DNA of 64,000 bases, taken from the NCBI RefSeq assembly GCF_000935025.1, contig NZ_CP010836.1, positions 1,798,001 through 1,862,000 on the forward strand. Direction: 5' to 3'. This document shows, in pieces, positions 8,917-17,452 of this stretch. A program made the position numbers and the translations under genes. Each line of letters opens with the position of its first letter. Position 1 is the first letter of the stretch. The stretch comes from Sphingomonas hengshuiensis. Lineage in GTDB: Bacteria > Pseudomonadota > Alphaproteobacteria > Sphingomonadales > Sphingomonadaceae. The notes under the pieces were generated by a model. It made no database searches. It had not been told where the DNA came from and saw only the letters and a program-made list of their open reading frames with translations.

Positions 8917-10071
8917 TCAGGCCGTGATCGGCCGCGTTGCGTTCTTCTGCGCCGTCAGCACCAGTTCGGCGGCGAGCAGCGCCTGTTCCTGGTCCTGTGC
9001 GATGCTGGAGCGTTCGACGATGTCGGTGACGAATTGCGCGCCGAACGGCAGGTGCACGTTCGAACAATCGATATATTCCACCCCCTTGCGATCCGCGACG
9101 ATCAGGTGGTTGCCGCCGGATCGCCCGGCGACGTCGATATATTTGCGCAGCTCGATATAGCCCTCGGTCCCGAGCAGGAACAGGCGGCCGTCGCCCCAGG
9201 TCGGCAGCCCGTCCGGCGTGAACCAGTCGACGCGGACATAGCCGGTGCCGCCGTTGCCGGTGGCGACCATATCGCCGAAATCCTCGAACTTCGGCTTGTC
9301 GGGCCAGTGGAAATTGCCGGTCTGTGACGCGACGACCTTTGCGCGAGTCGATTGGGTGTAGAACAGGAACTGGTCGGCCTGGTGGCTGCCGATGTCGGTC
9401 AGGATGCCGCCATAGCGCGCCTTGTCCCAGAACCAGTCGGGGCGGCTGGCGGGGCTCACCCGGTGCGGCGCGAGGTTCACGGTCTGGATGACCTTGCCGA
9501 TCCGGCCCTGCGCGACGAGCTGGCCGGCATGGACCGCGGCGCGAACCTCGAGCCGCTCGCTGTAGAGGATCGCGAACTTGCGCCCCGTCTCGCGGATCGC
9601 CCGGCGGACGTCGGCGAGCTGGCGCAGGCTGGTGATCGCGGGCTTGTCCCCCAGATAATCCTTGCCCGCGCGCATCGCACGGATGCCGAGCGGCGCGCGC
9701 AGATCGGGGATCGGCGCGCCCAGGATCAGGACGATGCTCCTGTCCTCGAGGATTTCGTCCTCGCCACGCGCGAGCTTCACGTCGCCATAGCGTTTGCGGA
9801 AGCTCGCAATCTGTGCCGGGTCGGTGGCGTGGAAGGCGGCGATGCTGCCCCCGCCACGAATCATCGCGTCGGTCATGCTGTAGATATGCGCATGGTCGAG
9901 GCCGATCACGCCGAAGCGGATGCGGTGCTTGGCGGCGGGCTCGGGACCCGCCGGCGCCCTGGATTCGGACATGGCGTTGCCCGCCGCGGTCGATTGGGCG
10001 AACACCTCGCCCGGCAGTCCCGCGGCGATCCCCGCCAGCCCGGCCCCGGTCAATATCGATCGGCGATCCAT
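8917..10071 (-). CDS. Tat-exported Gfo/Idh/MocA-family oxidoreductase (paralogue)
   Basis: A 384-residue protein. The N-terminus MDRRSILTGAGLAGIAAGLP is a Tat-like signal ending near VFAQS. The Rossmann region is RFGVIGLDHAHIYSMTDAM, more divergent than in its neighbours because the glycine-rich turn is GLDHAH. GDKPAITSLRQLADV is the equivalent of the EKP-type loop and keeps the lysine. The C-terminal domain contains ILTDIGSHQADQFLFY. An AAGGAG site precedes the ATG. It is the second gene after the cupin in a probable five-gene operon. The substrate is unknown; the altered Rossmann turn may mean changed cofactor specificity, which is inference. Confidence 0.82.
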   Translation of the reverse strand: MDRRSILTGAGLAGIAAGLPGEVFAQSTAAGNAMSESRAPAGPEPAAKHRIRFGVIGLDHAHIYSMTDAMIRGGGSIAAFHATDPAQIASFRKRYGDVKLARGEDEILEDRSIVLILGAPIPDLRAPLGIRAMRAGKDYLGDKPAITSLRQLADVRRAIRETGRKFAILYSERLEVRAAVHAGQLVAQGRIGKVIQTVNLAPHRVSPASRPDWFWDKARYGGILTDIGSHQADQFLFYTQSTRAKVVASQTGNFHWPDKPKFEDFGDMVATGNGGTGYVRVDWFTPDGLPTWGDGRLFLLGTEGYIELRKYIDVAGRSGGNHLIVADRKGVEYIDCSNVHLPFGAQFVTDIVERSSIAQDQEQALLAAELVLTAQKNATRPITA

Positions 10072-10093
10072 GCGATTCTCCTTGAGGGGGCAA

Positions 10094-10543
10094 TCATTCG
10101 GCGGGGGTGGCGGCGGTCTTCCAGTTCACGACGTGATAGGTCGCCGGCGCGGCCCCGACGTTGCGCAGCGCATGCTCTGCGTTCGACGCGTTGAAGATCA
10201 CCGACCCCGGCCCGAGCCGCCGCCATTTGCCGTCGAACAGCGTCTCGACCGTGCCTTCGCGGACGATGATCAGCTCTTCATTGGGATGCCGGTGCGGCGG
10301 GTGCGACGCCAGCCCCGGATTGAGCGTCGTGACGTGCATCTCGAGTTCGTCGAGCGTCGCGGTGCGCTGGCGGGTCAGGGTGCGGAGCGCGCCGACATCG
10401 GTGGTCGTTGGCGCAAGCGCGGCCCAATCCCACACCATCGGCCCCAGCGGCGCGGGCTGGGCCTGTTGCGCGACGGCGCCGGCTGCGCAAGCAAGACTGA
10501 TCGCCCCGATCGCCACGGTCATGTCCCGGCGAGTGACTCGCAT
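10094..10543 (-). CDS. Exported cupin-domain protein
   Basis: A 149-residue protein with a signal sequence (MRVTRRDMTVAIGAISLACAAGAVAQ, possibly Tat because of TRRD) and a single cupin barrel. Motif 1 is HPPHRHPNEELIIVREG with His and Glu metal ligands, and motif 2 is GPGSVIFNASNAEHALRN. The start at 10543 follows AGGAGG. Small exported cupins of this type may be sugar isomerases, dioxygenases or sensors; no specific activity can be assigned. It is 22 nt before the Tat oxidoreductase gene, which suggests shared periplasmic substrate chemistry. Confidence 0.83.
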   Translation of the reverse strand: MRVTRRDMTVAIGAISLACAAGAVAQQAQPAPLGPMVWDWAALAPTTTDVGALRTLTRQRTATLDELEMHVTTLNPGLASHPPHRHPNEELIIVREGTVETLFDGKWRRLGPGSVIFNASNAEHALRNVGAAPATYHVVNWKTAATPAE

Positions 10544-10641
10544 CGCATCCTCCTTTTCACGCGCGGTTCGCCCGCGTCGTTTCAGGAGCTTAGCCGATTC
10601 GATCGGGTTGAAAAGCCCAATTGTCTGAGAAATACGTCGCG

Positions 10642-11373
10642 CTAGACGCCCAACCTGCGCAGCACGGGTTCGAGCACCGCCTCCATCTTGGCATAGCCGG
10701 CCTCGGTCGGGTGCACGCCGTCGTTGGCGAGCCCCGGCAGCATCGCGCCCTCCGCGTCGCCGAGCACGGGCGTATAGTCGACCCAGGTCGCACCCGCCCC
10801 CGGCGCATAGCCGCGCAGCCACGCGTTCATGGCGCGGATCGGCGCCACGGTCTCCAGCCCCTTGCGCCACGGAAATCCCTTTGCCGGGGGAACCGACGCG
10901 AGCACCACCCGGATATTGTTCGCCTGGGCAAGCTGCGTCATCATCCGGATATTGTCGGCGCTCTGCTTGGGCGTCATCGGGCCGGTATTGCCCGCAATAT
11001 CGTTGGTGCCCGCCATGATATGGACCACGCGCGGCTTGAGATCGATGACGTCGGCCATCATCCGCAGCACCATTTGCGGGGTCGTCTCGCCGCTGATCCC
11101 GCGTCCGACACGCCCGGTGCGGAAAAAGGCGGGGCGCTTGCTGCGCCAGCCTTCGGTGATCGAATCGCCCATGAATACGATCCCGGTCTTCGCGCCCGAT
11201 GCGAGCAGCGCCGCATTGTCGTCGCGGTAGCGACCGAGGCCGGCAAAGTCCTCGCGCAGCATCCGCGCCCAGCGTTCGTCCCATGTTTCCTGCTGCGGCG
11301 CCTGTTGCGCGCGGGCGGCGAGCGGAAGCATCAGGCCCCCGGCCAGGAAGCTGCGGCGAAGAATCGTGGTCAT
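10642..11373 (-). CDS. Exported SGNH/GDSL-family hydrolase (esterase-like)
   Basis: A 243-residue protein with a signal peptide (MTTILRRSFLAGGLMLPLAARAQ). SGNH blocks are clear: block I FMGDSITEGW (nucleophile Ser), block II RGISGETTPQ (Gly), block III IMAGTNDIAGN (Asn), and block V NDGVHPTEAGY (Asp and His). Members deacylate carbohydrates, lipids or platelet-activating-factor-like substrates. Here it heads the group of minus-strand genes with a cupin and Gfo/Idh oxidoreductases, so deacetylation of an imported or periplasmic sugar is a reasonable inference. The gap to the cupin gene (98 nt) is large enough to hold a separate promoter. Confidence 0.88.
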   Translation of the reverse strand: MTTILRRSFLAGGLMLPLAARAQQAPQQETWDERWARMLREDFAGLGRYRDDNAALLASGAKTGIVFMGDSITEGWRSKRPAFFRTGRVGRGISGETTPQMVLRMMADVIDLKPRVVHIMAGTNDIAGNTGPMTPKQSADNIRMMTQLAQANNIRVVLASVPPAKGFPWRKGLETVAPIRAMNAWLRGYAPGAGATWVDYTPVLGDAEGAMLPGLANDGVHPTEAGYAKMEAVLEPVLRRLGV

Positions 11374-11556
11374 GGCGTGGTAATCCCCTCCAACATTATG
11401 CCGGGCATGTTGCGCGCGGCGATCGCGCGAGGCCAGTCCGAAAATGCGCCGCGCCCCACCGGGCGAAGGACAATCGCGCTCGCACTTTCGTTCACACTTC
11501 GCCTATTAGGGGGCGATTCAGTCCGCGGAGGCGTGCGGACCAGTGGGAGTGACGGT

Positions 11557-13029
11557 GTGACGGTGCAACGCAATCTGGGCTCGACGATCCGCCGGGGTGC
11601 CGCCTGGGCAGCGATGGCCGGGCTGGTCGCGACGCCGGGTCTCGCGCAACAGGTGCCCGCGCCGACGATCCAGGCGGTTCCGTTGGCGCCGCCGGTGCAG
11701 GTCGTCCCCTTCCCCGTGCTGAGCGCCGCGCAGGCGGCGACGCTGGGGCAGATGATCGCCGATGCCGGCTATGCCCATGGCCTGCGCCACGATGCCGATC
11801 GTCCGGTGATCCCGCAGAATAACGACGCGCTGGTCCGCGCTGCGCTCGATTTCGCGCGCGCGGTGCATTCGGGGCGGCTCGACATCAGCGACTTCCAGCA
11901 GGATTGGGGGCTGCGTCCCGCGCCCTATGACCCGCTCCCCGGCTTTGCCGACGCCGTGAAGCGCGATCGGATCGCGGCATGGATCCGCGCGCTGCCCCCA
12001 CCCTATGCCGGCTATGACACGCTGCAAAAGGGGCTGGCGCGTTATCGGGCGATCGAGGCGGACGGCGGCTGGAGCAGCGTTCCGGCTGGGCCCGACCTGA
12101 CGATCGGCGCGACCGGCGCGCGCGTCGCGGCGCTGCGCAAGCGGCTCGCGGTCGAGGATGATGCGGTGTCCGAGGGGACCAAGTTCGACGCCGACCTCCT
12201 GGCGGCTGTGAAGCGCGCGCAGGGGCGCTATGGCCTCAACCCGACGGGCGTGGTGTCCACCCAGACGCTGGGCGCGCTCAACGTGCCCGCCGCCGACCGC
12301 GTTCGCCAGATCATGGCCAACATGGAGCGCTGGCGCTGGCTGCCGCAGGAACTCCCCGCCAAGCGTATCCAGGTCAACATCGCCGATGCGCGGCTCGCGG
12401 TGTTCGAAGGCGACGCGCCGATCGCGTCGATGAAGGCGGTTACCGGGCGTCCCGGCAACGAAACCCCGATGCTCCAGTCGAAAATCCATTCGATCGTGCT
12501 CAATCCGCCCTGGAACGTGCCCACCAGCATCGCCACCAAGGAGCTGTGGCCCAAGGGCGCGGCGTATCTCGCGCGCAACAATTACAAGGTGATCGGCACC
12601 GGCGCTAACAAACGCTTGCAACAACAGCCGGGGCCGCGCAGCGCGCTGGGGCTGTACAAGTTCGACTTCGACAATCCCTATGCGGTGTATCTGCACGACA
12701 CCCCGTCGCAATCGACCTTCGCGAGCTTCAGCCGGCTGGCGAGCCATGGCTGCGTCCGGCTGGAAAAGCCCGCCGCGCTTGCCCAGTTGCTGTTGCGCAA
12801 CGATCCCGCATGGCAACCCGAGCAGATCCAGGCGGCATTGGCGGCGGGAAAGACGCTGCGCGTGCCGTTGCAGGAACAGGATAAGGTCTCGGTGTATTTG
12901 CTCTACTGGACGGCGTTCGCAAACCGCGACGGCGTGGTGAGCTTCCGCGCAGACCCCTATGGCTGGGACAAGACGCTCGCCGCCAAGATCGAGAACCGTT
13001 CGGCGATCACCGCCGTCGCCGCCCGTTGA
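11557..13029 (+). CDS. YcbB/LdtD-type L,D-transpeptidase with peptidoglycan-binding domain
   Basis: A protein of about 490 residues. The GTG at 11557 is chosen as start because GGGAG lies 7 nt upstream and it gives a signal peptide (VTVQRNLGSTIRRGAAWAAM, cleaved near PGLAQQ). Order of parts: an LdtD-type N-terminal scaffold domain (NDALVRAALDFARAVHSG and LPPPYAGYDTL), a peptidoglycan-binding helical domain (LTIGATGARVAALRKRL; YGLNPTGVVSTQTLGALN), then a YkuD catalytic domain with LASHGCVRLEKP, in which Cys399 is the nucleophile. The family makes 3-3 cross-links in periplasmic murein. It is followed 11 nt later by a small lipoprotein gene. Confidence 0.9.
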   Translation: MTVQRNLGSTIRRGAAWAAMAGLVATPGLAQQVPAPTIQAVPLAPPVQVVPFPVLSAAQAATLGQMIADAGYAHGLRHDADRPVIPQNNDALVRAALDFARAVHSGRLDISDFQQDWGLRPAPYDPLPGFADAVKRDRIAAWIRALPPPYAGYDTLQKGLARYRAIEADGGWSSVPAGPDLTIGATGARVAALRKRLAVEDDAVSEGTKFDADLLAAVKRAQGRYGLNPTGVVSTQTLGALNVPAADRVRQIMANMERWRWLPQELPAKRIQVNIADARLAVFEGDAPIASMKAVTGRPGNETPMLQSKIHSIVLNPPWNVPTSIATKELWPKGAAYLARNNYKVIGTGANKRLQQQPGPRSALGLYKFDFDNPYAVYLHDTPSQSTFASFSRLASHGCVRLEKPAALAQLLLRNDPAWQPEQIQAALAAGKTLRVPLQEQDKVSVYLLYWTAFANRDGVVSFRADPYGWDKTLAAKIENRSAITAVAAR

Positions 13030-13040
13030 CAGGAGAACCA

Positions 13041-13361
13041 ATGAATACTCGCCGCATCACCCTGACGCTCGCCTCCGCCGCTGCTGCACTCGCGCTCGCC
13101 GCCTGTTCAGGGGGCAATAGCGAGGAGACGCCGCCGACCGAGACCAATGTCGAGGTCACCGAGCCGATGAACATGACCGAGCTTCCCGCCGAGGCCCCGG
13201 CCCCCGCCCCCATGGACAACACGGTGAGCGAGAGCCAGCCTGCGACCGGCGTGGAACTGACAGCCGACGAGCAGACCCAGGACGACGCCGACGCAGCGGG
13301 CATGACCGCGCGCGTCTCCCGCGACGAGGGTGGCAACGAAGGCGGCCAGCCCGCGCAGTAA
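13041..13361 (+). CDS. Small acidic lipoprotein of unknown function
   Basis: A 106-residue protein with a clear lipoprotein signal (MNTRRITLTLASAAAALALAAC; lipobox LAAC, Cys22). The mature part is short, acidic and low-complexity, rich in Glu, Thr, Pro and Ala, with no recognisable fold. AGGAGA precedes the ATG at 13041, and an upstream in-frame ATG at 13026 is less likely. It lies 11 nt after the LdtD-type gene and is probably co-transcribed, hinting at a cell-envelope role, but no function can be assigned. Confidence 0.75.
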   Translation: MNTRRITLTLASAAAALALAACSGGNSEETPPTETNVEVTEPMNMTELPAEAPAPAPMDNTVSESQPATGVELTADEQTQDDADAAGMTARVSRDEGGNEGGQPAQ

Positions 13362-13369
13362 TCGCGTGC

Positions 13370-13398
13370 GCGGGCGAGGCGCGTCAGCCCTCGCCCGC
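13370..13398. terminator. Possible bidirectional terminator hairpin
   Basis: GCGGGCGAGG (13370-13379) pairs perfectly with CCTCGCCCGC (13389-13398) around a 9-nt loop. It lies between convergent genes (lipoprotein, plus; halogenase, minus) and overlaps the last codons of the halogenase gene. There is no U-tract on either side, so intrinsic termination is uncertain. Confidence 0.4.
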
Positions 13399-14877
13399 CC
13401 CGCAATAGCGGTCGACGAACTGCGCATGCGCCGGCATCTTCGCCACACGCCCGGCGATGTCGGCCTTGAGCGAGTCCAGCGCCCCGCGAAGCTGTTCCTT
13501 GGGCATCAGCCGTGCGAGTTCGTGATGCCGCTGGGGCGCCATGCCCTGTCCCATCAGCACCTGCACCCAGGAATCGACGCGGAACAGCTCGTCGCCGGCC
13601 TGGTAGGCCTGCCCGCTCTCCGCAAACAGCGCCATGCGCTCCGCCAGCGTATCGGGGATCGTCATGTCGCGGCACTGACGCCAGAAGGCCGAATCCTCGC
13701 GCTCGGTCAGGTGGTAATGGAGGATGATGAAGTCGCGCACCCGCTCGACCTCCTGCACCGACATCGCGTTGAAGCGATCGACCTGCGCGTCGCTGATCCC
13801 GGCAAAGGGGAATGCCTGGATCAGCCGCATCACGGCGATCTTCACGAAATGGATGCTGGTCGATTCGAGCGGCTCGATAAAACCGCTGGCGAGCCCGAGC
13901 GACACGACATTCTTGTTCCACGCCTTGCGCCGCCGCCCGGTGCGATAGCGGATCAGCCGGGGCTCGGTGAGCACGTCGCCCTCGACTGCGCCAAGCAATT
14001 GCGCGCGGGCGGCGTCGTCCGACAGATGCGCGCTGGCATAGACGATCCCGTTGCCGACGCGGTGCTGGAGCGGGATCTTCCACCGCCAGCCCGCCTGATG
14101 CGCAATGGCGCGGGTATAGGGGACCGCCGGCTCGGTCGCCCGGGTCTGGACCGCGATCGCGGTGTCGGTGGCGAGCCAGTGCGTCCAGTCTTCATAGCCC
14201 GTCTTAAGTGTCTGTTCGATCAGCAGCCCGCGGAACCCGGTGCAGTCGACGAACAGATCGCCTTCGATCCGCTCTCCCGATTCGAGCACCAGCGCGGTCA
14301 CGAACCCGCTCTCGCCATCCTGTTCGACCTGCGCGATCTTGCCCTCGACGCGGCGGACGCCGGCGGGCTCGCTCAGCGTGCGGAGGAAGCGGGCATAGCG
14401 CGTCGCGTCGAGGTGATAGGCATAGTTGATCGGGGCGTCCTCACCATTGGTGAAGCGTCGCTCCGACGCGGCCTGAAGCTCGAAGCAATAGTCGGCAAGG
14501 TCGCCGCCAAAGCCCTGGGCGCGCGCTTCCAGCCAGAAATGGTGGAAATCGGCCATCCAGGTCGAGCGGCGGCCATTCTCGCCAAACGCGTGGAAATAGC
14601 GATCGCCCTCCTGGCGCCAGTTCTCGAACGAAATCGCGAGCTTGAAAGTCGCTTGCGTGGCGCGCATCACCGCAGCTTCGTCGATCCCCAGCAGCTGGTG
14701 AAAGCTGCGCGACGTCGGGATCGTGGATTCGCCCACCCCCACGGTGCCGATCTCGTCGGATTCGACCAGCGTGATGTCGAGCAACGGCCCGAGTTGCTTG
14801 ACCAGCGCCGCCGCGGCGACCCAGCCGGCAGTGCCGCCGCCCGCTACCACGACACGTTGCACCCGGGGACGGTTCAT
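13384..14877 (-). CDS. Flavin-dependent tryptophan-halogenase family protein
   Basis: A 497-residue FAD enzyme. Features of active halogenases are intact: the FAD motif GGGTAGW (13-19), the catalytic Lys79 in ATFKLAISF (same position as Lys79 in PrnA), the signature GWRWKIP (Trp264 and Trp266) that blocks monooxygenase activity, and FIEPLESTSIH (Glu338-Ser339, like PrnA Glu346-Ser347). The start at 14877 overlaps the cupin stop as ATGA. In sphingomonads and caulobacters this subfamily sits with SapC and cupin-like genes beside TonB receptors, and its natural substrate is generally unknown. Relatives such as BrvH halogenate free indole in vitro. No flavin reductase gene is adjacent. Confidence 0.9.
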   Translation of the reverse strand: MNRPRVQRVVVAGGGTAGWVAAAALVKQLGPLLDITLVESDEIGTVGVGESTIPTSRSFHQLLGIDEAAVMRATQATFKLAISFENWRQEGDRYFHAFGENGRRSTWMADFHHFWLEARAQGFGGDLADYCFELQAASERRFTNGEDAPINYAYHLDATRYARFLRTLSEPAGVRRVEGKIAQVEQDGESGFVTALVLESGERIEGDLFVDCTGFRGLLIEQTLKTGYEDWTHWLATDTAIAVQTRATEPAVPYTRAIAHQAGWRWKIPLQHRVGNGIVYASAHLSDDAARAQLLGAVEGDVLTEPRLIRYRTGRRRKAWNKNVVSLGLASGFIEPLESTSIHFVKIAVMRLIQAFPFAGISDAQVDRFNAMSVQEVERVRDFIILHYHLTEREDSAFWRQCRDMTIPDTLAERMALFAESGQAYQAGDELFRVDSWVQVLMGQGMAPQRHHELARLMPKEQLRGALDSLKADIAGRVAKMPAHAQFVDRYCGAGEG

Positions 14878-15908
14878 CGATTGAGCCTTTGCAAGAGCCG
14901 CGCGCGCAGTCGCCGCGCACCCATTTCGTCGAGGGGGCCAAGCGGGCCGCGCGCATGTTCCGGCAGATGCTCGCCCGCGAGCGTCGGCGGGCCGAACACA
15001 TAATAATCGAACAGCGCGCGCCACGCCTGCTTCTCCGGATCGGGCCGATCGCGCAGGCTGAGCAGCGCGTGGAGCAGCGTGTTCTGGGGCGTGTCCATAA
15101 AGGCGGGCGAGGTGTTCCACCAATAGTTGATCATTGCGTTGAACCCCTCCAGCGCGTCGACCTGGTGCCACCACATTGCGGGATAGAACAGGATGTCGCC
15201 GGGCTCCAGCACTGCCACCTGCGCGGCGGCCAGCGCGTCGCGGGCGCGGGGGTAACAATCGAAATCGGGGTCGGCGAGGTCGACCATCGTCACGACCTGC
15301 CCCCCCGGGGTCGGCTCGAGCGGGCCGGGATAGAGGTTCGCGACCTGATCGGGCGGGAACAGCGTGAAGCGGCGCCGGCCGACCATGCAGCAGGCGATGT
15401 TGTTCGACATGTCGTAATGCGCCGCAGCCGTGGTGCGGTTGCCCAGCCAGATGCTGACGAGCGGCGGATTGGCCGCGAACATCGGATCGTTCAGCACCAG
15501 ATCGTTGGTGGCCCTGAGCCCCGGAAGATAGATGTCGAGATCGGTCGAGCCGACATAGAGGCTGGGCGCGTCGGGATCGTCGAGATGGGCGCGGACACGC
15601 TCGAAAAACGGCGCCAATGCAGTGTGCTCGGGGACGAAGTTGAGTCCCCGCACCTCGGCATCATAGCCGAAGCGCCCGCGGATCTCGGGATCGCCGGTGA
15701 ACCCGGCGACCTGGCGCCCGACATCGAAGGTCGAGAGATAGGCCATCGCCGCCTCCGCCCCCTCCAGCCCGGCGCGGACGAGCGGCCAGTCGCGCGCGAC
15801 GCCTTTCAGGATCACGGGCTGCTGCGCGGCGAGCAGATCGGCATAGGGGATGGCATCGGGGGCGATCCCGGTGATTTCCAGCGTAGCGCGCGGCATCGGT
15901 ATCGTCAT
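14874..15908 (-). CDS. JmjC/cupin-8 like protein of halogenase operon
   Basis: A 344-residue cytosolic protein of the cupin-like (cupin_8/JmjC) class. Iron ligands of a 2-oxoglutarate dioxygenase are visible: His164 and Asp166 in AAHYDMSNN and His248 in YPAMWWHQVDAL. The core also has RRRFTLFPPDQVANLYPGP and EPGDILFYP. The expected reaction is hydroxylation of a protein or small molecule, but the substrate is unknown. It overlaps sapC (15905-15908) and the halogenase gene (14874-14877) by four bases each, so all three are translationally coupled and probably modify or process one common target. Confidence 0.86.
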   Translation of the reverse strand: MTIPMPRATLEITGIAPDAIPYADLLAAQQPVILKGVARDWPLVRAGLEGAEAAMAYLSTFDVGRQVAGFTGDPEIRGRFGYDAEVRGLNFVPEHTALAPFFERVRAHLDDPDAPSLYVGSTDLDIYLPGLRATNDLVLNDPMFAANPPLVSIWLGNRTTAAAHYDMSNNIACCMVGRRRFTLFPPDQVANLYPGPLEPTPGGQVVTMVDLADPDFDCYPRARDALAAAQVAVLEPGDILFYPAMWWHQVDALEGFNAMINYWWNTSPAFMDTPQNTLLHALLSLRDRPDPEKQAWRALFDYYVFGPPTLAGEHLPEHARGPLGPLDEMGARRLRARLLQRLNR

Positions 15909-16621
15909 GCTGCGGCGAGCCGGGCGTTCTTGCGCTCGATCAATCCGTTGACGTTGCCCAGCGACGCGACGACGAGGAAGGCCGGGTACAGAAACCCCTG
16001 CGCATGCAGCGCGGCGAGCGCGGCGCCGTCGAGCGCATCGAGCCGCTCCGCACTGATCGTGCTATAGTCCGGCAGCGAATAGCTTTCGGTCTCGCTCAGT
16101 TCGATCTCGACCGCGACCGGCTCGATCAGCCCCGCCGCTTCGAACGCAGCGAACATCGGCGCGGCGAGGTCGATCCCCGAATAGATTGTATCCAGCACGT
16201 CGGCGACATGGTCCAGATAAGGTGCGTTGCCGCCCTCCGGCAGGAACAGCGGGTGCCCGGCGTCGCGGCTGATGCGGGGATGGTCCAGGTCGACATGGAT
16301 CATCGGCGCGCTGCCGCTGTCGTCGTGGGAGACGCCGATCGAGAACGGCCCCCGGCGCTGGACCGCGGGAATATAGCGCGCGTCCCAGCCGCTATCGTCG
16401 AGATAGAGGTTTTCGTCGCGGTCGAACCCGAGCAGCGCGACCGACTGGTAAACACCATCGTCCCCGGGCGTGAAGAAGATCGCATATTCGCGCTGTATGT
16501 CTTCGAATTCGGTCGGGAAAATCAACACCTGGTTGACGTTGTCGCCAAATTCGGGGCCGTGCCGCGTCACCACGCGCAAGTCGCGGTGATCGATATCGTT
16601 GAGCAATACCGCGTTGGTCAT
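15905..16621 (-). CDS. SapC-family protein
   Basis: A 238-residue protein matching the SapC family: MTNAVLLNDIDHRDLRV, then QVLIFPTEFEDIQREYAIFF and a C-terminal segment with YSTISAERLDALDGAALAALHAQG. No signal peptide or membrane helix is evident. Campylobacter SapC is linked to the S-layer, but in sphingomonads and caulobacters the function is not known; the gene travels with cupin_8 and tryptophan-halogenase genes. ATG 16621 is chosen over 16687 because the first 22 residues of the longer reading are atypical and AGG lies upstream. It is the first gene of the three-gene operon. Confidence 0.85.
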   Translation of the reverse strand: MTNAVLLNDIDHRDLRVVTRHGPEFGDNVNQVLIFPTEFEDIQREYAIFFTPGDDGVYQSVALLGFDRDENLYLDDSGWDARYIPAVQRRGPFSIGVSHDDSGSAPMIHVDLDHPRISRDAGHPLFLPEGGNAPYLDHVADVLDTIYSGIDLAAPMFAAFEAAGLIEPVAVEIELSETESYSLPDYSTISAERLDALDGAALAALHAQGFLYPAFLVVASLGNVNGLIERKNARLAAA

Positions 16622-16753
16622 CAACCTGCTTTCCGGACGCCGGGCCCGAGGGATGGCGCAAAGCCGCGCGCAACTCAACCGCTCCAAGAGAAAAAGGCCG
16701 GTTGCGCACCGCCGTCCTTGCCCTGTCCTGCGCTAGCGGGACATTGGCCTGGA

Positions 16754-17410
16754 TCAACGTTTCGGCAGGCCCAGCAGCCAGGGCTTCGGACGTCCGGTGG
16801 GGCGCGGGGTGCCGTCGATCCGCTGTGCGCGGAGCAGCTTTACCGGCGGCTGGATCATCTGCCCGCGCATCGGCCCCCGCCCGCCCCCGGTCGGCTTGGC
16901 AAGGATACGGCGGACGACGTCCATTCCCGACACGACATGCCCGAACGCGGCATAGCCCCCGGTCGGCCCGCGCGCGTCGAGCGAGGGATTGTCGCCGACC
17001 ATGATCGAGAAATTGCCATTGCCCGAATCGGGGTTGGCGCCATGCGCCAGCGATATCGTGCCGTCGGTGTGGCGGATGCCGGTGCGCGTCGTCGGCTCCA
17101 GCCGTACCGGGTCGAGCATGCGGCGCGCATCGGTGCCGATCCCGCCCTGGACGAAGCCCAGCTTCGGATTGCCGGTGCGGCGCGACGCGCGATAGAATTC
17201 GGTGTCGTCGAGCCGTCCGTCATCGACATAGGCGAGGAAATTCGCGGTCGTCGCGGGCGCACGGCGGGCATCGAGCGCAACGACGATCGTCCCCTCCGAG
17301 GTCACCAGCCGCACGCGGACCTGGCCGGGCTGCGGTGCGGACTGGGCGGTAACCAGGGCGGAGGGGACGAGCAGCGACAGCGCGGCGGCGCACAACATCA
17401 GGAAACGCAT
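16754..17410 (-). CDS. Exported cyclophilin-type peptidyl-prolyl isomerase
   Basis: A 218-residue protein with a signal peptide (about 1-23, ending LVTAQS). The cyclophilin core starts VRLVTSEGTIVVALDARRAPATTANFLAYV and includes FYRAS, FVQGG, the active-site-like stretch GTISLAHGANPDSGNGNFSI, and FGHVVSGMDVV. It would catalyse cis-trans isomerisation of prolyl bonds in the periplasm. The His/Trp of the classical cyclophilin active site are partly changed, as in many bacterial cyclophilins. The C-terminal 30 residues are basic and Pro-rich. It is on the same strand as the exporter operon upstream (43-nt gap) but has no functional link to it. Confidence 0.88.
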   Translation of the reverse strand: MRFLMLCAAALSLLVPSALVTAQSAPQPGQVRVRLVTSEGTIVVALDARRAPATTANFLAYVDDGRLDDTEFYRASRRTGNPKLGFVQGGIGTDARRMLDPVRLEPTTRTGIRHTDGTISLAHGANPDSGNGNFSIMVGDNPSLDARGPTGGYAAFGHVVSGMDVVRRILAKPTGGGRGPMRGQMIQPPVKLLRAQRIDGTPRPTGRPKPWLLGLPKR

Positions 17411-17452
17411 GGCGTCCTCCTAGCCGAGCCGCGCGGGATTCGCGAGTGCGGC

